A stretch of 64,000 bases of DNA from Sphingomonas sp. HMP9 (GTDB lineage Bacteria; Pseudomonadota; Alphaproteobacteria; Sphingomonadales; Sphingomonadaceae), in assembly GCF_013374115.1 (NCBI RefSeq), contig NZ_AP022673.1, forward strand, positions 2,504,001-2,568,000. The letters run 5' to 3'. Below are positions 1 to 8,098 of this stretch, piece by piece. The translations under genes and the position numbers were made by a program. The first letter of the stretch is position 1. Every line of letters starts with the position of its first letter. The notes under the pieces are model-generated. The model did no database searches. It worked only from the letters and a program-made list of their open reading frames with translations, and was not told the DNA's origin.

Positions 1-960
1 GCCGGGCGCTGGCCGCTGGCCGGCAAGCTCCAGTCGCCGCTCGATCGCGGCCGCGTGCGCGAACCGCTCGACGTCGGCGTCCGCGCGATCAACGGGCTGC
101 TCACCATCGGCCAGGGCCAGCGCGTCGGCATCATGGCGGGCTCGGGCGTCGGCAAGTCGGTGCTGCTCGGCATGATCGTCCGCGCCGCGCAGGCCGACGT
201 CATCGTCATCGGCCTGATCGGCGAGCGTAGCCGCGAAGTCGCCGACTTCCTGGAAACCAAGGTCGCGGGCGCGGCGCGGAAGCGTTCGGTCGTCGTTGCA
301 GTCCCCGCCAACCACTCCCCCGTCCTTCGCATCCGCGGTGCGCTCCGGGCCCACGCAATCGCCGAATCCTTCCGCGACGAGGGCAAGAAGGTCCTGCTGA
401 TCATGGATTCGCTGACTCGCGTCGCGCATGCCGGTCGCGAGATCGGCCTCGCGCTCGGCGAACCCGCTTCCGCACGCGGCTATCCGCCCAGCGCCATCGC
501 GATGCTGCCGAACCTGATCGAGCGCGCCGGCGTCGACGTCCATACCGGCGGCTCGATCACCGCGATCTATACGGTGCTGGCGGACGGCGACGACGGCAAC
601 GATCCGGTGGTCGATTCGGCGCGATCGATCCTCGACGGCCACATCGTCCTCAACCGCCAGCTCGCCGAGCGCGGCGTCTATCCCGCGATCGACATCGGCC
701 CCTCGGTCAGCCGCGTGATGACCGACATCGTCCCCTCGCACCACGCCAAGGCCGCGCGGACGTTGCGCCGTCACCTCGCGACGTACGAGGAAAACCGCGA
801 TCTCGTGCTCATGGGCGCGTACCGTCACGGTGCCGATCCCGCGATAGACGCGGCGATCGCGTGCCACCCCGCGGTCATGGAATATATCCGCCAGGACGCC
901 GACGAAACCGTCTCGCTCAACGACGCGGTTGCCGAGCTGACCGGCGTGTTCGGCGGCTGA
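1..960 (+). CDS. fliI: Flagellar export ATPase FliI (5' truncated by window)
   Basis: C-terminal 319 residues of the flagellar type III export ATPase, which forms a hexamer at the cytoplasmic face of the basal body and powers unloading of export substrates. The frame is open to base 1, so the N-terminus is outside the window (the family is about 440 residues). Visible are the Walker A loop GSGVGKS, the Walker B strand LLIMDSLTR, and the segment ALGEPASARGYPPS typical of FliI/YscN ATPases rather than F1-ATPase beta. fliJ starts one base after the stop, in the order seen in many flagellar operons. Confidence 0.96.
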   Translation, partial: AGRWPLAGKLQSPLDRGRVREPLDVGVRAINGLLTIGQGQRVGIMAGSGVGKSVLLGMIVRAAQADVIVIGLIGERSREVADFLETKVAGAARKRSVVVAVPANHSPVLRIRGALRAHAIAESFRDEGKKVLLIMDSLTRVAHAGREIGLALGEPASARGYPPSAIAMLPNLIERAGVDVHTGGSITAIYTVLADGDDGNDPVVDSARSILDGHIVLNRQLAERGVYPAIDIGPSVSRVMTDIVPSHHAKAARTLRRHLATYEENRDLVLMGAYRHGADPAIDAAIACHPAVMEYIRQDADETVSLNDAVAELTGVFGG

Positions 961-961
961 C

Positions 962-1387
962 ATGGCGGATGCGCGTAGCAGGACGCTGGCGCGCATTCAC
1001 CGCGTCCGCACGCTCCAGCTCGGCCTGACCCGGGCAGACGAGGCACGCGCGCACGACAAGTTCGCCAGCGAGCAGGCGCTGTCGGGCCGTATCGCGCTGC
1101 TCGCCGAAGCGGTCGCACCGGTCCACGAGACGCAGGTCGCCGTCTCGCTCGGCGCCGCCGCGCATTACCGCGACCGTCTGCAACAATCCGCCAACGCCGC
1201 CGTCGCGCGCGTGCAGGCAGCCGAATATCACGTCGAGCGCGCTGCCGAGGCGACCCGTGCCGCCAAGCGCGACCAGAGTGCCGTCGAGAAGCTGCTCGCG
1301 CGCGCCGACGCCGATGCGGTGCTCAAAGCGATCCGCGCGATGGAAGACGCTCCCGCCTTCCGAAAGGTTCGGCACGATCCTTGCTGA
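962..1387 (+). CDS. fliJ: FliJ-like flagellar export chaperone
   Basis: 141-residue, Ala/Arg/Glu-rich, almost entirely helical protein. Its size and place directly after fliI match FliJ, the coiled-coil stalk that contacts the FliI hexamer and the FlhA gate. No signal peptide or membrane segment is present. Sequence conservation in FliJ is weak, so the call rests mainly on position, length and heptad-like composition. The ATG lies one base past the fliI stop, so the two genes are probably translationally coupled. Confidence 0.8.
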   Translation: MADARSRTLARIHRVRTLQLGLTRADEARAHDKFASEQALSGRIALLAEAVAPVHETQVAVSLGAAAHYRDRLQQSANAAVARVQAAEYHVERAAEATRAAKRDQSAVEKLLARADADAVLKAIRAMEDAPAFRKVRHDPC

Positions 1388-1420
1388 GTGGCGGGCAGAC
1401 GCCCGAACGCGAGTGCCCGA

Positions 1421-2557
1421 ATGATCCAGACCGCGACCCTTTCCCGTACCGTCCCTCTCCACCCTCGCGCCTCGTCCGCGAAGGTGGGCGGCGAGTTGGG
1501 TGATTTTGCGGACGCCTTCGAGCAGGTCAGCGACGAGGCGAAACCCGAACCCCCTGCCACGGCGCCGGAAGACGAGCCCCGGCAGGACGACGCCGTGACC
1601 GGCAACGCCTTGCCGCCGCCGACTATTGCCGCCGACCCTGCGTTCGTCTGGCAACCGATCGTGGTAACCGCCGCGCCCGTTTCCGTGGCCGATGCGAGCA
1701 ACACGGATCGAGCCGGCACCCCGATGATTGGCGGGCAACGCCCGGTCTTCGCGCAATCGCAGCCACAGGCGACTGCGCCGATCGCGGCGCAACCACCTTT
1801 GCCCTCCGCAGCGACGCCAGCCGGCGGCTCGTCCGCGATGCAACTCGCCGCCGCGATCATGGCCGCGATGCCCCCGATGAAATCCACCGCACAGGCGATC
1901 GATACACCGACCAGGGATACGCCTACCACTGACGTGCCGCGGTGGAGCACACCCGATACGCCCCCCGTTACGCTCGCCGCTGCACAACCCGACGTCGCGC
2001 AACCGCAGCCAGGTACGGTCGCCTCGGCGGCGATGGTGTTCGGGGCGGCGATCCAGGCGGCGGCCAAGAAGCGCGGCGAGTCCGATACGCCCGCCGCTCC
2101 GTCCGACACGCCGCTCGCTCCGATCGGTGCCGCCGCAACGCACGAGATCAGGGTCGCCGATGCCCAGCAGGCCCCGCTCGACATGCGCCAGGAGCGCTGG
2201 CCGCACGCGATGATCGCGCGGATCGAGATGCTCCGCGACGCCGCCGATGCAGTCGACACGCGCATCCGCCTCGTCCCCGACGCGCTCGGCGCGATCGACG
2301 TTTCGGTGAAGACGGATGGCGACGTGGTGCGCGTCCACTTCAACGCCGAGCAGGCCGCGACGCGGGCGTTGCTGGCGGAGGCGCAACCGCGGCTTGCCGA
2401 ACTCGCCGAGGCGCGCGGGTTGAAGCTCGCGCAAGGCGCGCTTGGCGACGGCGGCGCGCACCAGCAGCGCGCGCCCGCAGCGCCACAGACCCCGAATCGC
2501 CCTGCCCCGGTCTCGACGGTGATCGCAGACACGCCCGACGACATCCGAATCGCTTGA
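1421..2557 (+). CDS. fliK: Flagellar hook-length control protein FliK
   Basis: About 378 residues. The N-terminal two thirds is a low-complexity Pro/Ala/Thr-rich region, as expected for the exported ruler part of FliK. The C-terminal portion (DNA about 2190-2440) resembles the conserved Flg_hook domain, with alternating strands around RIRLVPDALGAIDV and a following helix, and would switch export from hook to filament substrates. The start is uncertain: an in-frame GTG at 1388 directly follows the fliJ stop, but the ATG at 1421 gives an MIQ N-terminus and is preferred here. Lies between fliJ and fliL. Confidence 0.82.
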   Translation: MIQTATLSRTVPLHPRASSAKVGGELGDFADAFEQVSDEAKPEPPATAPEDEPRQDDAVTGNALPPPTIAADPAFVWQPIVVTAAPVSVADASNTDRAGTPMIGGQRPVFAQSQPQATAPIAAQPPLPSAATPAGGSSAMQLAAAIMAAMPPMKSTAQAIDTPTRDTPTTDVPRWSTPDTPPVTLAAAQPDVAQPQPGTVASAAMVFGAAIQAAAKKRGESDTPAAPSDTPLAPIGAAATHEIRVADAQQAPLDMRQERWPHAMIARIEMLRDAADAVDTRIRLVPDALGAIDVSVKTDGDVVRVHFNAEQAATRALLAEAQPRLAELAEARGLKLAQGALGDGGAHQQRAPAAPQTPNRPAPVSTVIADTPDDIRIA

Positions 2558-2576
2558 ACCAAAGGACCACGAAACC

Positions 2577-3206
2577 ATGAGCGACGACACAGAAACACCC
2601 CCGGCCGCCCCGAAGAAAAAGGGCAAGATGAAGACGATCCTGATCGGCGGTGTCGCCCTGCTCGTGCTGGTCGGCGGCGGCGTCGGCGCGGGCGTCTATG
2701 CGTCCAGCGCGGGGCTGCTCGGCGGTGGCAATCACGCCGCCGAAGCCGATGACGGCAAGCCCAAGCTCGTCCCCAAGAGCGAGCAGAAGCACGCGGAGGA
2801 AGGCGGCGAAGGCGGCGGTCATGGCGGCGACGAGGCTGCGCCCGAAAACCACGGGATGAAGCCCCCCGCAGGGCAGGGCGGCGACAAATACGCCTCCACC
2901 TATTACCCGCTGGAGAAGGATTTCACCTCCAATCTCCAGGACTCGGTGCACTTCGTCCAGGTCGGCGTCGCGGTCTCCACGCCCTATGACGACACCGTCA
3001 TCACCAACCTGAAGACCAACGACATCGCGGTCCGTTCGGCCATCCTGATGGCGCTCGGCGACACCACCGAAGAGCAGGTGATGAGCAGCGACGGCAAGCG
3101 CCAATTGCAGGTCAGATTGGCGAAAGCGATCAACGATACGCTCAAGCAGAAGGAAGGATTCGGCGGCATCGGTAACGTTTACTTTACCAGTTTCGTCGTT
3201 CAGTGA
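2577..3206 (+). CDS. fliL: Flagellar basal-body protein FliL
   Basis: 209 residues: a short cytoplasmic Lys/Pro-rich tail, one transmembrane helix (about residues 21-42, ILIGGVALLVLVGGG), a His/Gly/Glu-rich linker with GGEGGGHGG-type runs, then the periplasmic FliL domain (about residues 105-209). FliL surrounds the MotAB stators at the basal body and affects torque. The domain's YYPLEKDFTSNL start and its YFTSFVVQ end are typical of the family. Nineteen bases separate it from fliK, and fliM begins four bases after the stop. Confidence 0.92.
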   Translation: MSDDTETPPAAPKKKGKMKTILIGGVALLVLVGGGVGAGVYASSAGLLGGGNHAAEADDGKPKLVPKSEQKHAEEGGEGGGHGGDEAAPENHGMKPPAGQGGDKYASTYYPLEKDFTSNLQDSVHFVQVGVAVSTPYDDTVITNLKTNDIAVRSAILMALGDTTEEQVMSSDGKRQLQVRLAKAINDTLKQKEGFGGIGNVYFTSFVVQ

Positions 3207-3209
3207 GTC

Positions 3210-4172
3210 ATGGTTAACGAGGGCTCAGCAAAGACGCGCGAACGGCGCGACCGGGATCGCTCCACTGCCCCCAAACAGGGCGTGCTGCATCAGGGCGTGC
3301 TGGGCGGTGCCAAGCTCAATCCGTTCGGCGACCTGCATACGCTGCAGCATCTCTCCGCCCGGTTCGCGCGCGGCTTGCGCGGTGTGTTCGAGCCGCTGCT
3401 GCGCCAGGAAGTGCGCTGCTGGGCCGAGCCTCTGGTGGTCCAGCGCTTCACCGATTACCGCGCCGAGCGCAGCGACGCGCTGACTGCATGGCTGCCGCTG
3501 ATCATGACGCCGGGCATGGCGCAGGCGCTGTGCATCATGGACGGCAAGTTCGTGCTAGAGATGCTCGACATGTTCTTCGGCGGCACCGGTGCCGCGCCGC
3601 ATACGCTTCCGACCGAGTTCTCGCCGGCGGCCGAGGCGATGATCGCGCGGATCGGCCAGATGATCGCGACCCCGCTCAAGACCGCGTGGGAGCCGATGGC
3701 GCGGTTCGACTTCGTGCCGACCCGCGTCGAGGTGAACCCGGCGATGATCGCCGATCTCGACGGCGAGGACGCGATGATCGTCACGCGCTTCGGGATCGCC
3801 GCAGGCGCCGCCAAGCCCGTGTTCCTCGACCTGGTCTATCCCGTCTCCGCGCTGAAGCCGCATGCGCCTTCGCTGACCGCCAAGGTCGTCGGCAAGTCGG
3901 CCGAGCCCGATCCGGCGTGGCGCAACGAGCTGACCCGCGCCGCCATGAACGTGCGATTCCCGATCCGCTCGGTGCTTGCCGAGCCGGTCGTGAAGCTGAC
4001 GATGCTGATGGACCTGAAACCCGGCGACGTGATCCCGATCACCATCTCGGGCGACGTGCCGGTGATGGTCGGCAACAACCGGCTCGGCTGCGGCACGGTC
4101 GGCACCTCCAATGGCTTCGCCGCCATCCAGCTCACCTCGATTACCCGTTTCGACGAAGGATTTGCAGCATGA
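3210..4172 (+). CDS. fliM: Flagellar motor switch protein FliM
   Basis: 320-residue C-ring protein. It contains the FliM middle domain (LHTLQHLSARFARGLR onward, including MLDMFFGGTG) and a C-terminal SpoA/FliN-like domain near residues 245-315 (MDLKPGDVIPI). It transmits the CheY-phosphate signal to rotation. The N-terminal 25 residues are basic, and no clear copy of the classical acidic CheY-binding peptide was seen. Its TGA overlaps the fliN ATG (ATGA). Confidence 0.93.
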   Translation: MVNEGSAKTRERRDRDRSTAPKQGVLHQGVLGGAKLNPFGDLHTLQHLSARFARGLRGVFEPLLRQEVRCWAEPLVVQRFTDYRAERSDALTAWLPLIMTPGMAQALCIMDGKFVLEMLDMFFGGTGAAPHTLPTEFSPAAEAMIARIGQMIATPLKTAWEPMARFDFVPTRVEVNPAMIADLDGEDAMIVTRFGIAAGAAKPVFLDLVYPVSALKPHAPSLTAKVVGKSAEPDPAWRNELTRAAMNVRFPIRSVLAEPVVKLTMLMDLKPGDVIPITISGDVPVMVGNNRLGCGTVGTSNGFAAIQLTSITRFDEGFAA

Positions 4173-4486
4173 ACGACATGACCGGAGGCTTCCCGCCCCC
4201 GTCTTCCTTTGCCGATGCCGCGGTGGCCGCCAATTTCCGGCTGCTCCAGGATGTCGACGTCAAGCTGACCGTCGAGATCGGCTCGACCAGCCTGACGTTG
4301 CGCGAACTGCTCGCACTCGGCGAATCCAGCGTGATCGAGCTCGACCGGCAGGCCAACGAACTGCTCGACGTATTCGTCAACGGCACGCTGATCGGTCGCG
4401 GCGAAGTCGTCACGGTCGGCGAGCGGTTCGGCGTGCGGATGACCGAACTGGTCAGCCCCGACAAATCCCTCGTCGCGCGCGGCTGA
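4169..4486 (+). CDS. fliN: Flagellar motor switch protein FliN
   Basis: 105 residues with one SpoA domain covering about residues 28-100: the VDVKLTVEIG strand, LRELLALGESSVIEL, and FVNGTLIGRGEVV, all hallmark FliN segments. FliN forms the lower C-ring with FliM and docks the FliH-FliI complex. The ATG overlaps the fliM stop by four bases, indicating coupled translation. Length is normal for the short alphaproteobacterial FliN. Confidence 0.95.
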   Translation: MNDMTGGFPPPSSFADAAVAANFRLLQDVDVKLTVEIGSTSLTLRELLALGESSVIELDRQANELLDVFVNGTLIGRGEVVTVGERFGVRMTELVSPDKSLVARG

Positions 4487-4491
4487 ACCCG

Positions 4492-4746
4492 ATGCTCTGG
4501 ACCTATATCCTCAAGCTCGTCGTGCTGCTCCCGCTGGTCTGCGGGCTCATGTTCGGCTGCCTGTATCTGTGGCGCAAGTTCGAGAGCCGCATGCCGGGCA
4601 AGCCGTCGACCCGGCTGATCGGCGTCAAGGAAACGATGATGATCTCGCCGGGCCTGCGCCTCGCGGTGATCGATTTCGAGGGCCGCCGGCTGCTGGTCTC
4701 GGTCGGCCGCGGCGGCGTGCACCTGATCGACAAGGTCGACGCATGA
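4492..4746 (+). CDS. fliO: FliO-like flagellar export-gate assembly protein
   Basis: 84 residues, with one N-terminal membrane helix (about residues 4-24) followed by a small cytoplasmic beta domain (VKETMMISPGLRLAVIDFEGRRLLV). This matches FliO, a short-lived scaffold for FliP assembly. Position between fliN and fliP supports the call. The ATG lies five bases after the fliN stop, and the TGA overlaps the fliP ATG. FliO is poorly conserved, so identity depends partly on context. Confidence 0.8.
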   Translation: MLWTYILKLVVLLPLVCGLMFGCLYLWRKFESRMPGKPSTRLIGVKETMMISPGLRLAVIDFEGRRLLVSVGRGGVHLIDKVDA

Positions 4747-5693
4747 CGGCCGCTGTTCGTCCAACGGTTACCCGCAAGGGTTCTGGCCCGTCGCTGTTCC
4801 TCGCGCCGAAACCTTCCCTGTTTTCCCGCGAACGCGGGAATCCAGGAGCCACGAACGGTACGCTCCGTAACCCTGGATCCCCGCGTTCGCGGGGAAACGG
4901 GCGGGTCTGGATAGGGCTCGCGCTTCTGTTGGCCCTGTTCCTCGCGATGCCCGCCTTCGCACAGGCTGTCCCCGCCCCGACCCCGCCCGCCGTCGGCGAC
5001 GCTGTCGATCGCGCGCTCGGGCAGCTCGGTGGTCAGGCCGCGGGCAATACCGGCCAGAGCGGCTCGCTGTCGCTTTCGCTGCAAGTCCTCATCATCATGG
5101 GGCTGCTCACGGTCCTGCCGGGTATCCTGCTGATGATGACCAGCTTCACGCGGATCATCATCGTGCTCGCGATCCTGCGCCAGGCGCTCGGGCTCCAGCA
5201 GACGCCGCCGAACCAGGTGCTGCTCGGGCTGTCGCTGTTCCTGAGCTTCTTCATCATGGCGCCGACGATCAGTCAGATCAACACGACCGCGATCCAGCCC
5301 TATGCCGCGGGGCAGCTGGCCGGCACGCAGATGATCACCACCGCAGGCGTGCCGCTCCACGCGTTCATGGTGAAGCAGACGCGGATCAAGGACGTGACGA
5401 TGTTCGCGCAGATCGCCAAGTCCGGGCCCTATGCGACGCCGACCGACATCCCCTTCTCGGTCCTGCTGCCCGCCTTCGTCACGTCCGAGCTCAAGACCGC
5501 GTTCCAGATCGGCTTCCTGATCTTCCTCCCCTTCATCGTCATCGACCTCGTCGTCGCGACCGTGCTCATGTCGCTCGGCATGGCGATGCTCAGCCCGACG
5601 ATCATCTCGATGCCGTTCAAGCTCCTCCTGTTCGTGCTCGTCGACGGCTGGGCGCTGACGATGGGCAGCCTCGCCAACTCGTTCGCGACCTGA
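4743..5693 (+). CDS. fliP: Flagellar export-gate protein FliP with palindromic-element insertion
   Basis: 316 residues. The FliP core spans about residues 100-315, with membrane segments around LIIMGLLTVLPGILLMMTSF, the FliP signature near RIIIVLAILRQALGLQQTPP, and two C-terminal helices. It forms the export-gate pore with FliQ and FliR. A cleavable signal peptide is expected, and the hydrophobic stretch at about residues 55-73 ending AFAQA fits one. The stretch before it is abnormally long. Residues 26-52 are encoded by an inverted-repeat element (4820-4898), giving an Arg/Gly/Asn/Pro-rich insert. No usable start codon lies between the element and the hydrophobic segment. The ATG at 4743 overlaps the fliO stop. 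Confidence 0.93.
   Translation: MTAAVRPTVTRKGSGPSLFLAPKPSLFSRERGNPGATNGTLRNPGSPRSRGNGRVWIGLALLLALFLAMPAFAQAVPAPTPPAVGDAVDRALGQLGGQAAGNTGQSGSLSLSLQVLIIMGLLTVLPGILLMMTSFTRIIIVLAILRQALGLQQTPPNQVLLGLSLFLSFFIMAPTISQINTTAIQPYAAGQLAGTQMITTAGVPLHAFMVKQTRIKDVTMFAQIAKSGPYATPTDIPFSVLLPAFVTSELKTAFQIGFLIFLPFIVIDLVVATVLMSLGMAMLSPTIISMPFKLLLFVLVDGWALTMGSLANSFAT
4820..4898. repeat. Palindromic element, family A, inside fliP
   Basis: A 79-bp inverted repeat. The left arm starts gttttcccgcgaacgcggga and the right arm ends gcggggaaac. The arms are near-perfect reverse complements, and each arm is itself palindromic (cccgcgaacgcggg; ccccgcgttcgcgggg). The whole element is read in frame as fliP residues 26-52. 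The same architecture recurs at 56315-56367, 57421-57496 and 60001-60077. Confidence 0.9.
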
Positions 5694-5697
5694 GGCG

Positions 5698-5967
5698 ATG
5701 GACGCGCAATATTTCCTGACCGTCGCCAACCAGACGATGTGGGTGCTGGCGCTGGCCAGCGCGCCGATCCTGATCCCGGCGCTGCTCGCGGGACTGATCC
5801 TCGGCATGATCCAGGCGGCGACGTCGATCAACGAACAGACGCTGTCGTTCGTGCCCAAGCTGGTGGTCGTAGCGGTATCGATCCTGATCTTCGGCAGCCT
5901 GATCCTGGGATTGCTGAGCGATTTCACGATCGGCATATTCGAGCGTATTCCGGATCTGGTTAAGTGA
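5698..5967 (+). CDS. fliQ: Flagellar export-gate protein FliQ
   Basis: 89 residues, the usual FliQ size, with two membrane helices (about residues 15-38 and 51-74) joined by the conserved segment GMIQAATSINEQTLSFVPK. FliQ packs around the FliP5R1 core of the export gate. It begins four bases after the fliP stop. The gene is intact. The following fliR is separated from it by a palindromic element. Confidence 0.96.
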   Translation: MDAQYFLTVANQTMWVLALASAPILIPALLAGLILGMIQAATSINEQTLSFVPKLVVVAVSILIFGSLILGLLSDFTIGIFERIPDLVK

Positions 5968-5977
5968 GCGCACTTGC

Positions 5978-6088
5978 TGCTCCCCTTCCGCTTGCGGGAG
6001 GGGTCGGGGGGGGGGCGTGTCCCACCGACCGGACGCCAGTACGTACGTCGTGCCCTCCCCTGACCCCTCCCGCAAGCGGAAGGGGAAG
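5978..6088. repeat. Palindromic element between fliQ and fliR (family E)
   Basis: About 110 bp. The left arm is ctccccttccgcttgcggga (from about 5981) and the right arm is its reverse complement (tcccgcaagcggaaggggaa near 6069-6088), with a G-run and an acgtacgt palindrome in the centre. The right arm carries aaggggaa about 8 bases before a GTG, so it looks like the ribosome-binding site of fliR. Element length accounts for nearly the whole fliQ-fliR gap. Confidence 0.85.
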
Positions 6089-6094
6089 CGCGTA

Positions 6095-6874
6095 GTGTTG
6101 GGCTTCGGGCTCTCGATCGAGCCGCAACTGTGGGCGCTCGTGTTCGTGATGATCCGCATCGGCGCGACGTTCATCGCGGCGCCGGTGTTCGGCAACGTCT
6201 CGGTTCCCGTCACCGTGCGCGTCACGCTGTCGGGCGCGATCGGCTTTCTCGTGCTTGCGGCGCATCCGATCGTCCCGCCGCAGACCATCTTCGCGGTCTC
6301 CACCATACTCTCAGCCGCCGCCGAGGCGCTGGTCGGCCTCGCGCTCGGCTTCGTCCTCCAGATCGCGTTCGCCGCGCCGATGATCGCCGCCGAGGTGATC
6401 GGCGGCGCGATGGGGCTGGGGTTCGCCTCGTCGATCGATCCGCAGAACGGCAAATCGAGCCCCGCGCTCGGCCAGTTCTTCTCGATCATGCTGACGCTGC
6501 TGTTCCTGTCGGTCGACGGCCATCTGATCCTGATCGACCTGCTCGTGAAGAGCTATGACGTCCTGCCCCCCGGCGCGGCCTGGATCGGCGTCGAGCGGCT
6601 TAAGGCGATCGCGTTCTTCGGCGGGTACGCGTTTCTCGCCGGGCTGCTGCTGGCACTCCCGGTCGGCTTCCTGCTGCTCTGCCTCAACATCGTCGTCGGC
6701 ATGCTGAGCCGCGCCGCGCCCTCGCTCAACCTGTTCGCGGTCGGCCTGCCCGCCAGCCTCGCGGTCGGCGTTATCACGCTGGCGATCGCGTTCCCGACGA
6801 TGGGCGACTATATGCTCGTGATCGTCCGCGAAGGCCTCGCCGCAACCGAAAACCTGGTCCTCGCTGATGTTTGA
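6095..6874 (+). CDS. fliR: Flagellar export-gate protein FliR
   Basis: About 259 residues with six or so membrane helices and FliR landmarks: MIRIGATFIAAPVFG near the start, a GxxxGLGFASSIDPQNG loop, and the C-terminal helices. Together with FliP and FliQ it forms the export gate. The frame extends upstream to a GTG at 6017, but that would translate the palindromic element as a charged Pro/Ser/Arg-rich leader. The GTG at 6095 (or the TTG at 6098) follows an aaggggaag ribosome-binding site and gives a normal FliR N-terminus, so it is preferred. Confidence 0.92.
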   Translation: MLGFGLSIEPQLWALVFVMIRIGATFIAAPVFGNVSVPVTVRVTLSGAIGFLVLAAHPIVPPQTIFAVSTILSAAAEALVGLALGFVLQIAFAAPMIAAEVIGGAMGLGFASSIDPQNGKSSPALGQFFSIMLTLLFLSVDGHLILIDLLVKSYDVLPPGAAWIGVERLKAIAFFGGYAFLAGLLLALPVGFLLLCLNIVVGMLSRAAPSLNLFAVGLPASLAVGVITLAIAFPTMGDYMLVIVREGLAATENLVLADV

Positions 6875-6903
6875 AGATGCCCATGTCTGAAGATGCCCAT
6901 GTC
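6872..6903 (+). repeat. 16-bp tandem duplication over the flhB start
   Basis: The 16-base unit tgaagatgcccatgtc occurs twice in direct succession (6872-6887 and 6888-6903), followed by a partial third copy (tgaagat). It creates several ATG codons. The one at 6883 opens a mini frame of seven codons (MSEDAHV, stop), while the one at 6899 is the flhB start. The first copy overlaps the fliR stop codon. Confidence 0.9.
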
Positions 6904-8041
6904 TGAAGATTCGGGCGAAAAAACCGAAGCCCCAACCGCCAAGCGCAAGAAGGATGCGGTCGAGAAGGGCGACATCCTCAAGTCGCGCGATTTCGCGACC
7001 GCGCTGAGCATGCTCGCCGGCGTCGCCTGGCTGATCTACGCCGGCCCAACGCTGATCGCCGCGTGCAAGGCGATCATGACCTCGAGCTTCCAGTTCACGC
7101 ATGCAGACGTCGAGGATTTCGCGCCCTGGCGACCGCTGATGGAAGCGGGCGGCAAGCTCGCACCATCGCTAATTACCTTGTTCATGGTCAGCATCGGCGC
7201 CGCGATCCTGAGCCAGGCGGGGCTTGGGTCGCTCGGGTTCAACGGTGGTCTGCTCGCCCCCAAATACAGCCGCGTCGATCCCGCCGCGGGTCTGAAGCGG
7301 ATCTTCGGATCGAACGGCTGGATCGAGCTCGGCAAGTCGCTGCTGAAGGTGATCCTGCTCGGTACGATCGGCGGCTGGATGCTGTGGAAGGCGGCGCATT
7401 CGACGATGGGGCTCGCCTCGTCCGCGGATCTGAACCAAGCGCTGTCGACGCTCGGCGGGATCTTCAAGGGCATCCTGATCGCGATGGCGTTCGGGCTGTG
7501 CGCGATCGCGGGCATCGACCTGCCGATCCAGATCATCCGCCGCCTCGGCAAGATGCGGATGTCGAAGCAGGAGGTGAAGGACGAGCATAAGTCGACCGAG
7601 GGCAATGGCGAGGCGAAGGGCCAGATGCGTGCCAAGATGCGCGCGATGGCGAGCGGGGGCTTACGCAAATCGGTCGCGGAGGCGCATGTCGTGCTGACCA
7701 ACCCGACGCATTTCGCCGTGGCGCTGCGCTATGATCGCGGCAAGGATCAGGTGCCGGTGGTGGTCGCCAAGGGCCGCGGCGCGACCGCGCTGGCGATCCG
7801 CGAACTGGCCGGCGAAGGCCGCGTACCGATCCTCGAATACCCTTCGCTCGCGCGCGCCGTCTATTACACGAGCAAGGAGGGGCAGGAGGTGCGCGACGAC
7901 CTCTACACCGCGATCGCGACCGTGCTGGCCTTCGTCTTCGGACTGAACGCCGCCGCCGGTGGTACGGCAAGCGGGGTGCAACCCTTCGTCACCGTGCCGA
8001 AGGATGCGCGGTTCGACGAAAACGGCATGAAACAGGCCTAA
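6899..8041 (+). CDS. flhB: Flagellar export substrate-specificity switch FlhB
   Basis: 380 residues: a basic N-tail (EKTEAPTAKRKKDA), four membrane helices within residues 30-215, and the cytoplasmic autocleavage domain with the invariant NPTH motif (LTNPTHFAVAL). FlhB gates FlhA/FliPQR and changes substrate class after hook completion by self-cleavage at N|PTH. The ATG at 6899 gives the usual MSEDSGEKTE start. The ATG at 6893 would only add two residues. It closes the export-gate gene set. fliD follows after 57 bases. Confidence 0.96.
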   Translation: MSEDSGEKTEAPTAKRKKDAVEKGDILKSRDFATALSMLAGVAWLIYAGPTLIAACKAIMTSSFQFTHADVEDFAPWRPLMEAGGKLAPSLITLFMVSIGAAILSQAGLGSLGFNGGLLAPKYSRVDPAAGLKRIFGSNGWIELGKSLLKVILLGTIGGWMLWKAAHSTMGLASSADLNQALSTLGGIFKGILIAMAFGLCAIAGIDLPIQIIRRLGKMRMSKQEVKDEHKSTEGNGEAKGQMRAKMRAMASGGLRKSVAEAHVVLTNPTHFAVALRYDRGKDQVPVVVAKGRGATALAIRELAGEGRVPILEYPSLARAVYYTSKEGQEVRDDLYTAIATVLAFVFGLNAAAGGTASGVQPFVTVPKDARFDENGMKQA

Positions 8042-8098
8042 ACATTCGCCCCGAACGGCCGTTCTTGTGAGCGAGCGCGCACGTGCAGGAACTCTATC

